From contig DAIDGU010000046.1 of the NCBI GenBank assembly GCA_027459785.1, positions 1-64,000 on the forward strand: a DNA stretch of 64,000 nt. The letters run 5' to 3'. The notes beneath the pieces were generated by a model. That model worked only from the letters and a program-made list of their open reading frames with translations. It ran no database searches and was not told where the DNA came from. This stretch comes from Ktedonobacteria bacterium (lineage in GTDB: Bacteria > Chloroflexota > Ktedonobacteria > Ktedonobacterales > JACDGC01). Shown here in pieces: positions 19,583-28,530 of this stretch (position 1 is its first letter; every line of letters begins with the position of its first letter). The position numbers and the translations under genes were made by a program.

Positions 19583-20968
19583 TTAGCTGCCCGAACTCAG
19601 CGTCGCCTGGAAGTTGGTTTGCGCCGTGTTGAGCAACGTCTGGGGGTCCGCCTTGGCGCTGGTCAGCACGCCCTGCACGACGGGGTCGAGCGCGGCATAC
19701 ATGGCCTGGGTCTGCACGGGCGGTTCGGGGCGTAGCGCCAGCCCGGAGTTGGCATAGAGCGCGTAGTTGTCGAGCGGCAGGTTCGCGTACTTCTGGCTGA
19801 TGGCCTGAAGGCTCTGCTGATAGCTGCCAGTGAAGATCGTGGCGGTCGGGAAGCCCACCGGCAAACCCGAAGCGGCGGCTTGCACCGTGCTATTCTCGAT
19901 CACGCTCAGGTCAAAGCGATAGTAGCTGGCCCATTCCACGGCGGCGTTCAACACGTCGCTGCTATCTCCGGCCTTGAACACGTAGACATGCCCACCGGAA
20001 AGGGTGGCGTTGCCGGGATTCGTGGGGCTTTGCGGCATCGGCCACAGGCCGATATTCGTCATATCCGCCTGATAGGCTGTTTGCAGCGCGGGCAGCGTAT
20101 CCGACGCCTCGACGACCATCGCAGCTTTGTTGGTGCCAAAGATTTGCAGGGCGTCATTATACCCGACCAGGACTTCGTTGTACAATGACTTATCGGTGAA
20201 CTTCATGGCCTGCAAGTTCTGTAACCACGCGACAGCCACGGGGTTGTTGAAGACGGCCTGGGTGGAACTGCCGCTACCGGATTCCAGATTGCCACCGCCG
20301 GTATAGATCCAGTTGGTGAGGTGCCAGCCACCGGTGTTCTGGTTGGTCAGTTCGACGAAGCCGGGGACGCCGGTTTTCTGCGCGATCTGCTTGGCATACG
20401 CGCGGAAGTCATCCCAGGTTTTCGGCGGGGACGCCGGATCAAGGCCGGCGGCTTTGATGAGCTTGATATTGAACATCAAGCCCAACTGATAGCCGGCATA
20501 TGGCAGGCCGTAGACGCTGCCGCCGGATGAGGCGATGGCGAGCGCACTGGGGGTGTAGCTGCTGAAAAACGATTGCTGCTTGGCATAGGTCGTGATATCC
20601 GCGACGGTGCCGCGCGCGATCATGAGTTGCGGATCGGTGAAGGGGGCATCGACCATGTCTTCCTGTGAATGCGCCGCCGCCTTGGTAAAGTACCCTTGGG
20701 TAGTGTAAGGGTCATTCAAGGCGTTGATCGTAACCCCTTTGTGGTTTTGCTGGAAGGTTTGGACGTAATCCTGGTAGATCTTTACCTGCGCAGGATTACT
20801 GGAAGCGGGCAACTCGTTGGTGGTGAAGGTGATCAGACCGTTACTGCTGGAGGCAGGGCCGCAGGCGGCGAGGATATTCGCGCCAACGAAGCCGGCCCCG
20901 GCGATGGCGGCGTTGCGCATAAGGGTGCGGCGCGAAAGCATGGGATTGCCAAAAGAGCGCGAGGTCAT
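19583..20968 (-). CDS. ABC transporter extracellular sugar-binding lipoprotein
   Basis: Signal peptide with lipobox NILAACGPA; family-1 solute-binding architecture; upstream of two permeases. Confidence 0.93.
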   Translation of the reverse strand: MTSRSFGNPMLSRRTLMRNAAIAGAGFVGANILAACGPASSSNGLITFTTNELPASSNPAQVKIYQDYVQTFQQNHKGVTINALNDPYTTQGYFTKAAAHSQEDMVDAPFTDPQLMIARGTVADITTYAKQQSFFSSYTPSALAIASSGGSVYGLPYAGYQLGLMFNIKLIKAAGLDPASPPKTWDDFRAYAKQIAQKTGVPGFVELTNQNTGGWHLTNWIYTGGGNLESGSGSSTQAVFNNPVAVAWLQNLQAMKFTDKSLYNEVLVGYNDALQIFGTNKAAMVVEASDTLPALQTAYQADMTNIGLWPMPQSPTNPGNATLSGGHVYVFKAGDSSDVLNAAVEWASYYRFDLSVIENSTVQAAASGLPVGFPTATIFTGSYQQSLQAISQKYANLPLDNYALYANSGLALRPEPPVQTQAMYAALDPVVQGVLTSAKADPQTLLNTAQTNFQATLSSGS

Positions 20969-21200
20969 AGCTGTGCTGCTCCTTTACGAAGTGACACACA
21001 CCAGTGTGTGATGAAGCGCCGCTGACGAGCGTTGGAGGTGTGCAAGCGCGACAATTGCAGGGATTGTGCGCGACACCTGGGCCAACTCACGCTGACGACG
21101 CAGCCGACGTCAGTGCCAACCCGGCGATGTGAAGAAGCGCGGGACATGTCAGAACAGCGACATGTGCAAAAGTCCAAACGTGGAGCATGGGTTTTTTTTT

Positions 21201-21269
21201 GGCAATCGTTTCCCATCACGTTCTGGCAACACTATACCAGAGTCTCTTTATGGTTGTCAAGGGGGTACC
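21201..21269 (-). promoter_or_regulatory. Promoter and LacI-type operator of the sugar ABC operon
   Basis: Minus strand TTGACA (21260-21255), 18 nt, TATAGT (21236-21231), then GGGAAACGATTGCC (21214-21201). Confidence 0.75.
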
Positions 21270-21324
21270 GTAACCAAGTTTATGAAGGGGTAAGGTGGTG
21301 TCGTTCTGCGCCCAATTCCGTTGT

Positions 21325-21378
21325 CGGTTGACTTTAGACTGCTTTCCGGTTGACTTTAGACTGCTTTCATGGTACGCT
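21325..21378 (+). promoter_or_regulatory. Putative lacI-family gene promoter with duplicated -35 box
   Basis: Perfect 22-bp tandem repeat cggttgactttagactgctttc (21325-21346, 21347-21368); second TTGACT (21350) is 17 nt from TACGCT (21373). Confidence 0.6.
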
Positions 21379-21436
21379 GAAGCGGTAGAAAAAAAGGGAC
21401 ATCGTTTTCCAGTTTTCCCGCTGAGAGAGTGAGTGT

Positions 21437-22477
21437 ATGGCCTTGAAGCGTAATGGCGAGAGCCGCATGACCATCGCCCAAATCGCCGATGAAGCCGGCG
21501 TTTCGATCACGACCGTTTCCAAAGTGCTGAATCGTATGCCTGGTGTCGCGTCAGCGACGCGCGAGCGCGTGGAAAAAATTGTCGCTCATCGCCAATATGT
21601 GCAGAGCCATGCCGCACGGCAGTTGCGCAAAAGTCAAAGCGGCCTCATCGATCTGGCGATCATGCGGTTGGAAGGCGGCTATGATCTGGGCATCATGCAG
21701 GGCGTACAAGATGTCCTTGAAACGACCGGACACCGGCTCGTCGTCTTCGCCACCCATGAGGATGAAGCGCTGGAACAGCGTTGGCTACGGCGCATCCTCG
21801 AACAGGCATCGGATGGGGTGTTGTTGCTCCAGCCCTATGCACGCACCAATCTCACGAACGTCTTAGTCGAAAATCATCTCCCCTTCGTCGCCATCGGCGA
21901 CCGCAATGATCAACAAGTGGCCTTTCCCTCGATTGGCTCTACGATCTGGCAAGGGGGGTTTACGGCCACCGAATATCTTATCGGCCTGGGGCATCGGCGG
22001 ATCGGCATCATCACCGGGCCGCTGGCGTTGCGCACCTCGCGCGCCCGGCTCGCGGGCTATCGGGAGGCGTTGGCCGCCGCTGGCATCGCCGTGGATGAGG
22101 CGCTGATCATGGAAGGCAACTACATGTTGGGCGATGGCTACCAGCAGACCTGCGCCCTGCTCGATCTGCCGGAACCGCCCACCGCCATTTTCGCCGGCAA
22201 CGATGCCCAGGCCGCGGGCGTTTACCGGGCGCTCTACGCGCGCGACATCAAGATCCCCAGCCAAATGAGCGTGGTTGGGTTCGATGACGTGATGTATTCG
22301 CCGCAAATGTCGCCGCCATTGACGACCATTCGCCAGCCGCTGGTGGAGATCGGGCGCATGGCTGCCACGCTGCTGCTGCGCCTCATCGCGGGGGAGATGC
22401 TGGACATGAATCATCTCGAACTTTCGACATCGCTGGTGATCCGCGAATCCTGCGCGCCGCCAGGGATTAGCCGGTGA
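21437..22477 (+). CDS. LacI-family transcriptional regulator
   Basis: HTH TIAQIADEAGVSITTVSKVLNRMPGVASATRERV; ligand domain with TTIRQPLVEIGRMAATLLLRLI. Confidence 0.97.
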   Translation: MALKRNGESRMTIAQIADEAGVSITTVSKVLNRMPGVASATRERVEKIVAHRQYVQSHAARQLRKSQSGLIDLAIMRLEGGYDLGIMQGVQDVLETTGHRLVVFATHEDEALEQRWLRRILEQASDGVLLLQPYARTNLTNVLVENHLPFVAIGDRNDQQVAFPSIGSTIWQGGFTATEYLIGLGHRRIGIITGPLALRTSRARLAGYREALAAAGIAVDEALIMEGNYMLGDGYQQTCALLDLPEPPTAIFAGNDAQAAGVYRALYARDIKIPSQMSVVGFDDVMYSPQMSPPLTTIRQPLVEIGRMAATLLLRLIAGEMLDMNHLELSTSLVIRESCAPPGISR

Positions 22478-22494
22478 AGAGCGCGGGTTTTTTA

Positions 22495-22506
22495 GGAAAC
22501 GTTTCC
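22495..22506. promoter_or_regulatory. LacI-family operator palindrome GGAAACGTTTCC
   Basis: Perfect 12-bp palindrome 18 bp after the lacI-family stop codon. Confidence 0.75.
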
Positions 22507-22697
22507 CCCTGCTTTTGCGGGTGTCACAAGGGTGGCATGCGCGGCGGGGGTTCGTTTTATGGGCGCTCTTTCGTGCCATAGCGACCTTATCGCCAATGCG
22601 GGTAAAGACAGTGGTCAGCGGGGCCGGACAGACAGGTATATTTATCCTCCATTACCCAAACCGATCACTTGCAAAGCGTATTAAGGATGCTGGTTCC

Positions 22698-22765
22698 GGT
22701 ACCACTCTTGACAAACATTCACTCTTCTGGTATAGTGTTGCCTGAGTATGGCAGGAATCGTTTCC
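22698..22765 (+). promoter_or_regulatory. Promoter and operator of the beta-helix/malectin gene
   Basis: TTGACA (22708), 17 nt, TATAGT (22731), operator GGAATCGTTTCC (22754-22765). Confidence 0.8.
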
Positions 22766-22990
22766 CGAAAAATTTTCGCATCACGTTGATCGTTCAACGG
22801 CGTCGCGCGGCTTTGCGACGTCCCCTCACCGTTCGCGTCGTCGCAGGTGCGTTATTGGCGCGCATCTGTCGCGCGGGGTCAGCAATGGTGTGTGACCCTT
22901 CCCCCTCCTCGTGCGCTTCGCGAACGACCCTGTACCGGCGTCGCATCATGGCACACACTGGTGTGTAAAGCAGCTAAAGGAGCTTTCGCC

Positions 22991-25900
22991 ATGTCCTTGC
23001 GCAACGGTGCTGCCGCGCAATCCCCACGCCACCCCTGGGAACACCCGTGGCGTTTCGTGCGGCAACACAGTCGGATTCTTGTCTCGATCACCGTCATGCT
23101 GATGAGTATCGGCATTTTCAGCGCCATCGCCATCGTTTCTGGTGCCTCCATCGCCCACGCGCAGGGCGGCACGGGAGCCACGTTGCCGTATGTGGAGATG
23201 GAGGCGCATGCCGCCACCACCAACGGCAGGATTCTTGGTCCCGACGCTGTGGTAGGCGACCTGGCCGGCGACGCAGTCGATCGCCAAGCGGTGCAGCTAG
23301 GCCAGGGACAATACGTGCAATTCACGCTGCCGCAGCAGGCCAACTCGATCAACCTGCGCTACAGCATCCCCGACTCGGCCAGTGGCGGCGGCATCACCGC
23401 GCCGCTGAGCATCTACATCAACGGCACCAAGCAGAATGATCTGCACCTGACATCGCAATATAGCTGGGTCTATGGCACGCCGGACTTTTCTAATTGTTAT
23501 GGCACGTGGTCGAACACCCCCGGCGGCACCGCGCACCATATGTTCGACGAAGTCCACGAGTTGTTGCCGGAAATGGCAGCTGGCACCACGGTGAAGCTGC
23601 AAGTGGATAGCGAAGACACCGCCCAGTGGTACGCCATCGACGTGGCGGACTTCCAGGAAGTGCCGGCGGCGCTGACCGAACCCGCCGGTGATCTCTCCGT
23701 CACCGCTTATGGCGCGGACCCGACGGGCGCGACGGACTCCACCCAGGCGATCCAGAACGCGGTCAACGCGGGCGAGTCGCAAGGCAAAGGCGTGTGGATT
23801 CCAACTGGGAACTACCTCGTCACCAACCACATCATCGTCAATAACGTCACGCTGACGGGCGCGGGGCCGTGGTATTCGGTCCTGGGCGGGCCGCCGACCA
23901 ACAGCGACAACACCGGCGTGGGCGTCTACGGCCAATATGGCGATCCGACGACGGGGGCGGGTGCCAGCAGCAACGTCACCATCTCGAATTTCGCCATTGA
24001 AGGGCAGATCTCGCAGCGCGACGACTGCTATGAGGAAAACGGCATCGGCGGCGCGCTGAATAACTCGACGATCTCCAATATGTGGATCGAGCATACCAAG
24101 GTGGGCATGTGGTTCGACGGCCCGTTCAGCGGCCTGACGATCACCGGCAGCCGCATCGACTCCACGATGGCGGACGGCATCAACTTCCATGCCGGCATCA
24201 CCAATTCCAAGGTCACTCAGACGATTGTGCGCGGCACCGGCGACGACGGCCTGGCACTGTGGTCTGATATCAACCATACATCGACGGGCGACAACAACGA
24301 CACCTTCGATCACAACACCATCCAGTCGCCCTGGGTGGCGAACGATATCGCCGACTACGGTGGTTCGGGCAACACCGTCACCAACAACAGAGTCTCTGGC
24401 TCCGAATATCGTGGCGGCGGCATCATGTTCGACTACGAGGATTTCGGCGGGTCTACCGCCCCCTTCGGCGGCACGACGACGGTTTCGAACAACACGCTTT
24501 ACCAGGCGGGTGGGTTCGGCGACCAAGGCATCTTGGAATTCGGCGCGCTGATGTTCTGGGCCGACAATGGCGCGATCAACTCGCCATTCACGATCGCCGA
24601 GAATGAGATCGACGATAGTCTCTTCGGCGCGATTCAGTTCGATGGCGGCAATGCGTTCGCCACCGCGACGATGAGCAACGATAACATCAACGGGGCGGAG
24701 TTCGCCTTTGTGGATAAGGTCACGACGGTCACAGGATCCGCCGCATATGTGACGGCCAGCAACTTGACGGTGGGGAGCTTCCAGAGCTGCGAGTCGGTGG
24801 GATCCTTTAATGTCACGCAGGATTCGACCGATACGGGCTGGAACACCACGTCGCAGACCTGCAATCCGCCCTCACCCACGCCGCCCGGCGGCGGCGGAGC
24901 CACGGCGACGCCCACCTTCCCGGCGGGACCCACGGCGACGCCCACCCTCCCGCCGACCGCGGTTCCCACCGCCACGCCGGCCCCCGGCAGCGATGTGGTG
25001 GCGATCGACGCGGGCAGCAGTTCCGCAGTGAACAATTACAGCGCCGACGAGTATTTCAGTTCGGGCGGCAACGAATACTCCGACACCTCGACCAGCATCA
25101 CCTTTAAGGGGCTGGATAGCAATCCCGCGCCCCAGGCGGTGTATCAAACGTGTCGCTGGGCGACCTCGTTCACCTATACTATCCCGAACTTGACCGCTGG
25201 TGCGACGTATACCGTGGTGCTGCACTGGGCCGAACTGAGTTTCCAGGCAACGGGAGCGCGCACGTTCAATGTGGCCATCAACGGGACGACTGAGTTGACC
25301 GATTTCGATGTCTACGCCAACGCGGGCTACAAGACGGCCATCAGCCGTGCGTTCACCGTGACAGCCACCGGTGGCCAGATCGCCATCGCCTTCACCCACG
25401 GCACCGCTGATAATCCGTTCATCAGTGGCATCGAAGTGTTGTCATCTTCCAGCACGCCGACGCCGACGCCAGTGCCACCGACCGCGACGCCCGTAGCGAC
25501 CGCGACACCTTCTGCCACGGCGACGCCGACCGGCAGCCTGACGCTGGTCACGGCGATCGACGCCGGGGGTGGGGCCGCGAGCAGCTATGTCGCGGACACG
25601 GATTTCAACCAGGGCAACGAGTATTCGGATACTTCCACAGCGATTGATACGAGCGGTGGGCTGGATAGCAACCCGGCACCGCAGGCGGTGTATCAGACCT
25701 GTCGCTGGAACAGTTCCTTCGCGTATACCATCCCCGGCTTGACCTCTGGTGTCACCTACACCATACGCTTGCACTGGGCGGAACTGACCTTCCAGTCGGT
25801 CGGCGCACGCACGTTCAACGTGGCCATCAATGGTAATCAGGTGTTGACCAACTTCGACGTGTTCGCCACAGCGGGCTACAAGAAAGCTCTGGGCAAAACC

Positions 25901-26491
25901 TTCACCGCAACGGCCAATAGTAGTGGGCAGATCGTGATCGCCTTCACACAAGGCACAGCGGATAATCCGTTCATCAGCGGCATCGAGGTGCTGGCACCGT
26001 CGAACGCGCCCACGCCGACGCCCGCGCCCACGCTTCAACTGGTGACGGCGATCAATGCCGGTGGCAGCACGAGCGGCAGCTATATCACCGACACGGACTT
26101 TAATACCGGCAACGAATATTCCGACACCTCGACCGGCATCAACACGAGTTCTGGACAGGACAGCGATCCGGCACCGCAGGCCGTCTACCAGACCTGCCGC
26201 TGGAACAGTTCGTTCACCTACACCATCCCGAACCTGACTGCTGGTGCGACGTATACCGTGGTGCTACATTGGGCGGAACTGACCTTCCAAGCAACGGGAG
26301 CGCGCACGTTCAATGTGGCCATCAACGGGACGACTGAGTTGACCGATTTCGATGTCTACGCCAACGCGGGCTACAAGACGGCCATCAGTCGGAGCTTCAC
26401 CGTGACGGCCACCGGTGGCCAGATCGTGATCGCCTTCACGCAAGGCACCGCTGATAATCCGTTCATCAGCGGCATCGAGATCTACCACTAG
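22991..26491 (+). CDS. Secreted right-handed beta-helix (pectate-lyase-3/GH87-like) protein with three C-terminal malectin-like domains
   Basis: YGADPTGATDSTQAIQNAV; repeated TISNMWIEHTKVGMWFDGPFSGLTI; three repeats with HWAELxFQxxGARTFNVAINGxxxLxxFDVxAxAGYK; Pro/Thr linkers. Confidence 0.85.
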   Translation: MSLRNGAAAQSPRHPWEHPWRFVRQHSRILVSITVMLMSIGIFSAIAIVSGASIAHAQGGTGATLPYVEMEAHAATTNGRILGPDAVVGDLAGDAVDRQAVQLGQGQYVQFTLPQQANSINLRYSIPDSASGGGITAPLSIYINGTKQNDLHLTSQYSWVYGTPDFSNCYGTWSNTPGGTAHHMFDEVHELLPEMAAGTTVKLQVDSEDTAQWYAIDVADFQEVPAALTEPAGDLSVTAYGADPTGATDSTQAIQNAVNAGESQGKGVWIPTGNYLVTNHIIVNNVTLTGAGPWYSVLGGPPTNSDNTGVGVYGQYGDPTTGAGASSNVTISNFAIEGQISQRDDCYEENGIGGALNNSTISNMWIEHTKVGMWFDGPFSGLTITGSRIDSTMADGINFHAGITNSKVTQTIVRGTGDDGLALWSDINHTSTGDNNDTFDHNTIQSPWVANDIADYGGSGNTVTNNRVSGSEYRGGGIMFDYEDFGGSTAPFGGTTTVSNNTLYQAGGFGDQGILEFGALMFWADNGAINSPFTIAENEIDDSLFGAIQFDGGNAFATATMSNDNINGAEFAFVDKVTTVTGSAAYVTASNLTVGSFQSCESVGSFNVTQDSTDTGWNTTSQTCNPPSPTPPGGGGATATPTFPAGPTATPTLPPTAVPTATPAPGSDVVAIDAGSSSAVNNYSADEYFSSGGNEYSDTSTSITFKGLDSNPAPQAVYQTCRWATSFTYTIPNLTAGATYTVVLHWAELSFQATGARTFNVAINGTTELTDFDVYANAGYKTAISRAFTVTATGGQIAIAFTHGTADNPFISGIEVLSSSSTPTPTPVPPTATPVATATPSATATPTGSLTLVTAIDAGGGAASSYVADTDFNQGNEYSDTSTAIDTSGGLDSNPAPQAVYQTCRWNSSFAYTIPGLTSGVTYTIRLHWAELTFQSVGARTFNVAINGNQVLTNFDVFATAGYKKALGKTFTATANSSGQIVIAFTQGTADNPFISGIEVLAPSNAPTPTPAPTLQLVTAINAGGSTSGSYITDTDFNTGNEYSDTSTGINTSSGQDSDPAPQAVYQTCRWNSSFTYTIPNLTAGATYTVVLHWAELTFQATGARTFNVAINGTTELTDFDVYANAGYKTAISRSFTVTATGGQIVIAFTQGTADNPFISGIEIYH
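25010..26488 (+). repeat. Three tandem malectin-like domain repeats; copies 1 and 3 share an identical 98-bp tract
   Basis: gcaacgggagcgcgcacg...acggccatcag is identical at 25247-25344 and 26291-26388. Confidence 0.9.
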
Positions 26492-26713
26492 CACGGGGGA
26501 GTCCTCACCCCAGGGCGAGCACATGTAGGGGCGTACCCTTGTGGTCGCCCTGCCCCTCCATCCCATCTGCGGATCGAGAGGGGGGCGCAGCATTAGGATT
26601 GATCGCGTGGATCGCGCCGATCACGTTCAATGGCCTGTCTCCTCCTCTCTGCCGCAGCGGGGAGGGGGTCGGGGGGTGGGGCCATTCCTTTTACCTGGAA
26701 GGAGTATAAGAAC

Positions 26714-28528
26714 ATGGCTGCGCTGAGCACTGAGGCGGCGCATGGGCGCGGGGCAAGCGTCGGGCAGTACGTGCGGCAGCATCTGCGCGTGCTGATCGCC
26801 GTGGTCATCATCGTGGTTGCCGGTGGCGTCGGCGGCGCGATCGCGCTGGTCAACCACACTGCCGGAGCGATTCAGGTGACGGGCGGGACGGGGGCGACGC
26901 TGCCCTATGTGGAGCTGCAAGCGGAAGATGCCGCCACCAATGGCACGATCATCGGGCCGGATGCTACGTTCACCCATCTAGCTGCCGAGGCGTCGGGGCG
27001 CAAGGCCGTCACGCTGACGCGCGGGCAATACGTTGAATTCACGCTGCCGCAGGCGGCGAACTCCATCGACGTGCGCTACAGCATCCCCGATTCCGCTGAC
27101 GGTAATGGGCTGACCGCGCCGCTCAGCGTGTATATCAATGGCGTTCATCATCCGGCGCAAACACTGACGTTGACTTCGCATTATAGCTGGCTGTATGGCG
27201 CGTATCCCTTCACCAACAATCCCAAGGCCGGCACACCGCAACATTTCTATGATGAAACGCGCCTGCTGTTGGGAGAAATGCCCGCCGGCACCAAAGTGCG
27301 CTTGCAGGTGGATGCCGCCGACACCGCGCCGTCTTATACCATCGATCTGGCCGACTTCGAGGAGGTCGCGCCGCCGCGCTCCCAACCAGCGGGGTATATC
27401 GCCGTCACCGATCCGCCTTATGAGGCAGATCCGACGGGCAAACACGACGCCACGCAGGCCATCCAAAAGGCGCTCGACGCAGGTGCCAAGCAGGGCAAGG
27501 GCGTCTGGCTGCCGTCGGGAACCTTCACGGTCACGGGGCATCTTATGGTCAACAATGTGACGCTGGCCGGTGCCGGCCCGTGGTATTCGATCCTATCGGG
27601 CGACGGCGTGGGCGTGTATGGCGCTGCCGCCCCGCAGCCCAGCCAGAACGTCCATCTGGCCGATTTCGCCATCTTTGGTCGCGTGCGGGATCGGGTGGAT
27701 AGCGCGCCGTTGAATGGCATCGGTGGGGCGCTGAGCGATTCGACCATCAGTGATATCTGGATCGAGCATACCAAGGTGGGCATGTGGTTCGACGGCCCCT
27801 TCAGCGGCCTGACGATCACCGGCTGCCGCATCCGCGACACAACCGCCGACGGCATCAATTTCCACGACGGCATCACCAACGCGACGGTCAGCCAGACGCT
27901 GGTGCGCAACACAGGCGACGACGGCCTGGCGATGTGGTCCGATCACCAGGCGGATGCGCATGACACGTTCGACGCGAACACCGTGCAGTTGCCGATCCTG
28001 GCGAACGGCATCGCGCTCTACGGCGGCGCGGACAATCGCATCAGCAACAATCGCGTGGAAGATTCGCTGACGCAGGGCGGCGGCATTCAGGTGGGCAATC
28101 GTTTCGGCGCGGTGCCGCTCAGCGGCACGACCACCATCGCCAATAACACGCTCGTCCGCGCCGGCTGCTATGATCCCGGTTTTCAATATGGCATCGGCGC
28201 GCTCTGGTTTTACGCGCTGGATGGTCCGCTGACGGGGCAGATCAACGTGTCGCAGATGGAGATCGATGCCAGCATCAACGAGGCGATCCAGTTCGTCGGC
28301 AGCACCACGATCACGCACGTGACGCTGGACCACGTGCGCATCAAAGGGGCCGGCACCTTCGCGGTGCAGGAGCAGACGCCCGGCGCGGCCACGTTCACCG
28401 CCGTTCAGGCGAGCGGCCTGGGGGCCAGCGGCGTGTATAACTGCGGCGTGACCTTCACCATCACACAAGGCGCGGATGACACCGGCTGGAACACGTCCAG
28501 TTGCGGCTTCCCGCCACCCCAAAACTGA
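26714..28528 (+). CDS. Paralogous secreted beta-helix protein lacking malectin-like domains
   Basis: High similarity to the N-terminal two thirds of 22991-26491, including WIEHTKVGMWFDGPFSGLTITGCRI. Confidence 0.85.
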   Translation: MAALSTEAAHGRGASVGQYVRQHLRVLIAVVIIVVAGGVGGAIALVNHTAGAIQVTGGTGATLPYVELQAEDAATNGTIIGPDATFTHLAAEASGRKAVTLTRGQYVEFTLPQAANSIDVRYSIPDSADGNGLTAPLSVYINGVHHPAQTLTLTSHYSWLYGAYPFTNNPKAGTPQHFYDETRLLLGEMPAGTKVRLQVDAADTAPSYTIDLADFEEVAPPRSQPAGYIAVTDPPYEADPTGKHDATQAIQKALDAGAKQGKGVWLPSGTFTVTGHLMVNNVTLAGAGPWYSILSGDGVGVYGAAAPQPSQNVHLADFAIFGRVRDRVDSAPLNGIGGALSDSTISDIWIEHTKVGMWFDGPFSGLTITGCRIRDTTADGINFHDGITNATVSQTLVRNTGDDGLAMWSDHQADAHDTFDANTVQLPILANGIALYGGADNRISNNRVEDSLTQGGGIQVGNRFGAVPLSGTTTIANNTLVRAGCYDPGFQYGIGALWFYALDGPLTGQINVSQMEIDASINEAIQFVGSTTITHVTLDHVRIKGAGTFAVQEQTPGAATFTAVQASGLGASGVYNCGVTFTITQGADDTGWNTSSCGFPPPQN

Positions 28529-28530
28529 CT

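Noticed and set aside
23297-24526. 409-aa antisense ORF
   Set aside because: Antisense of the beta-helix gene; Val/Arg/Asp-rich shadow translation.
24880-25000. Repeated gcgacgcccac-like tracts, considered as a CRISPR-like array
   Set aside because: These encode Pro/Thr linkers between secreted domains; no regular spacer pattern. I saw no CRISPR array anywhere in the window.
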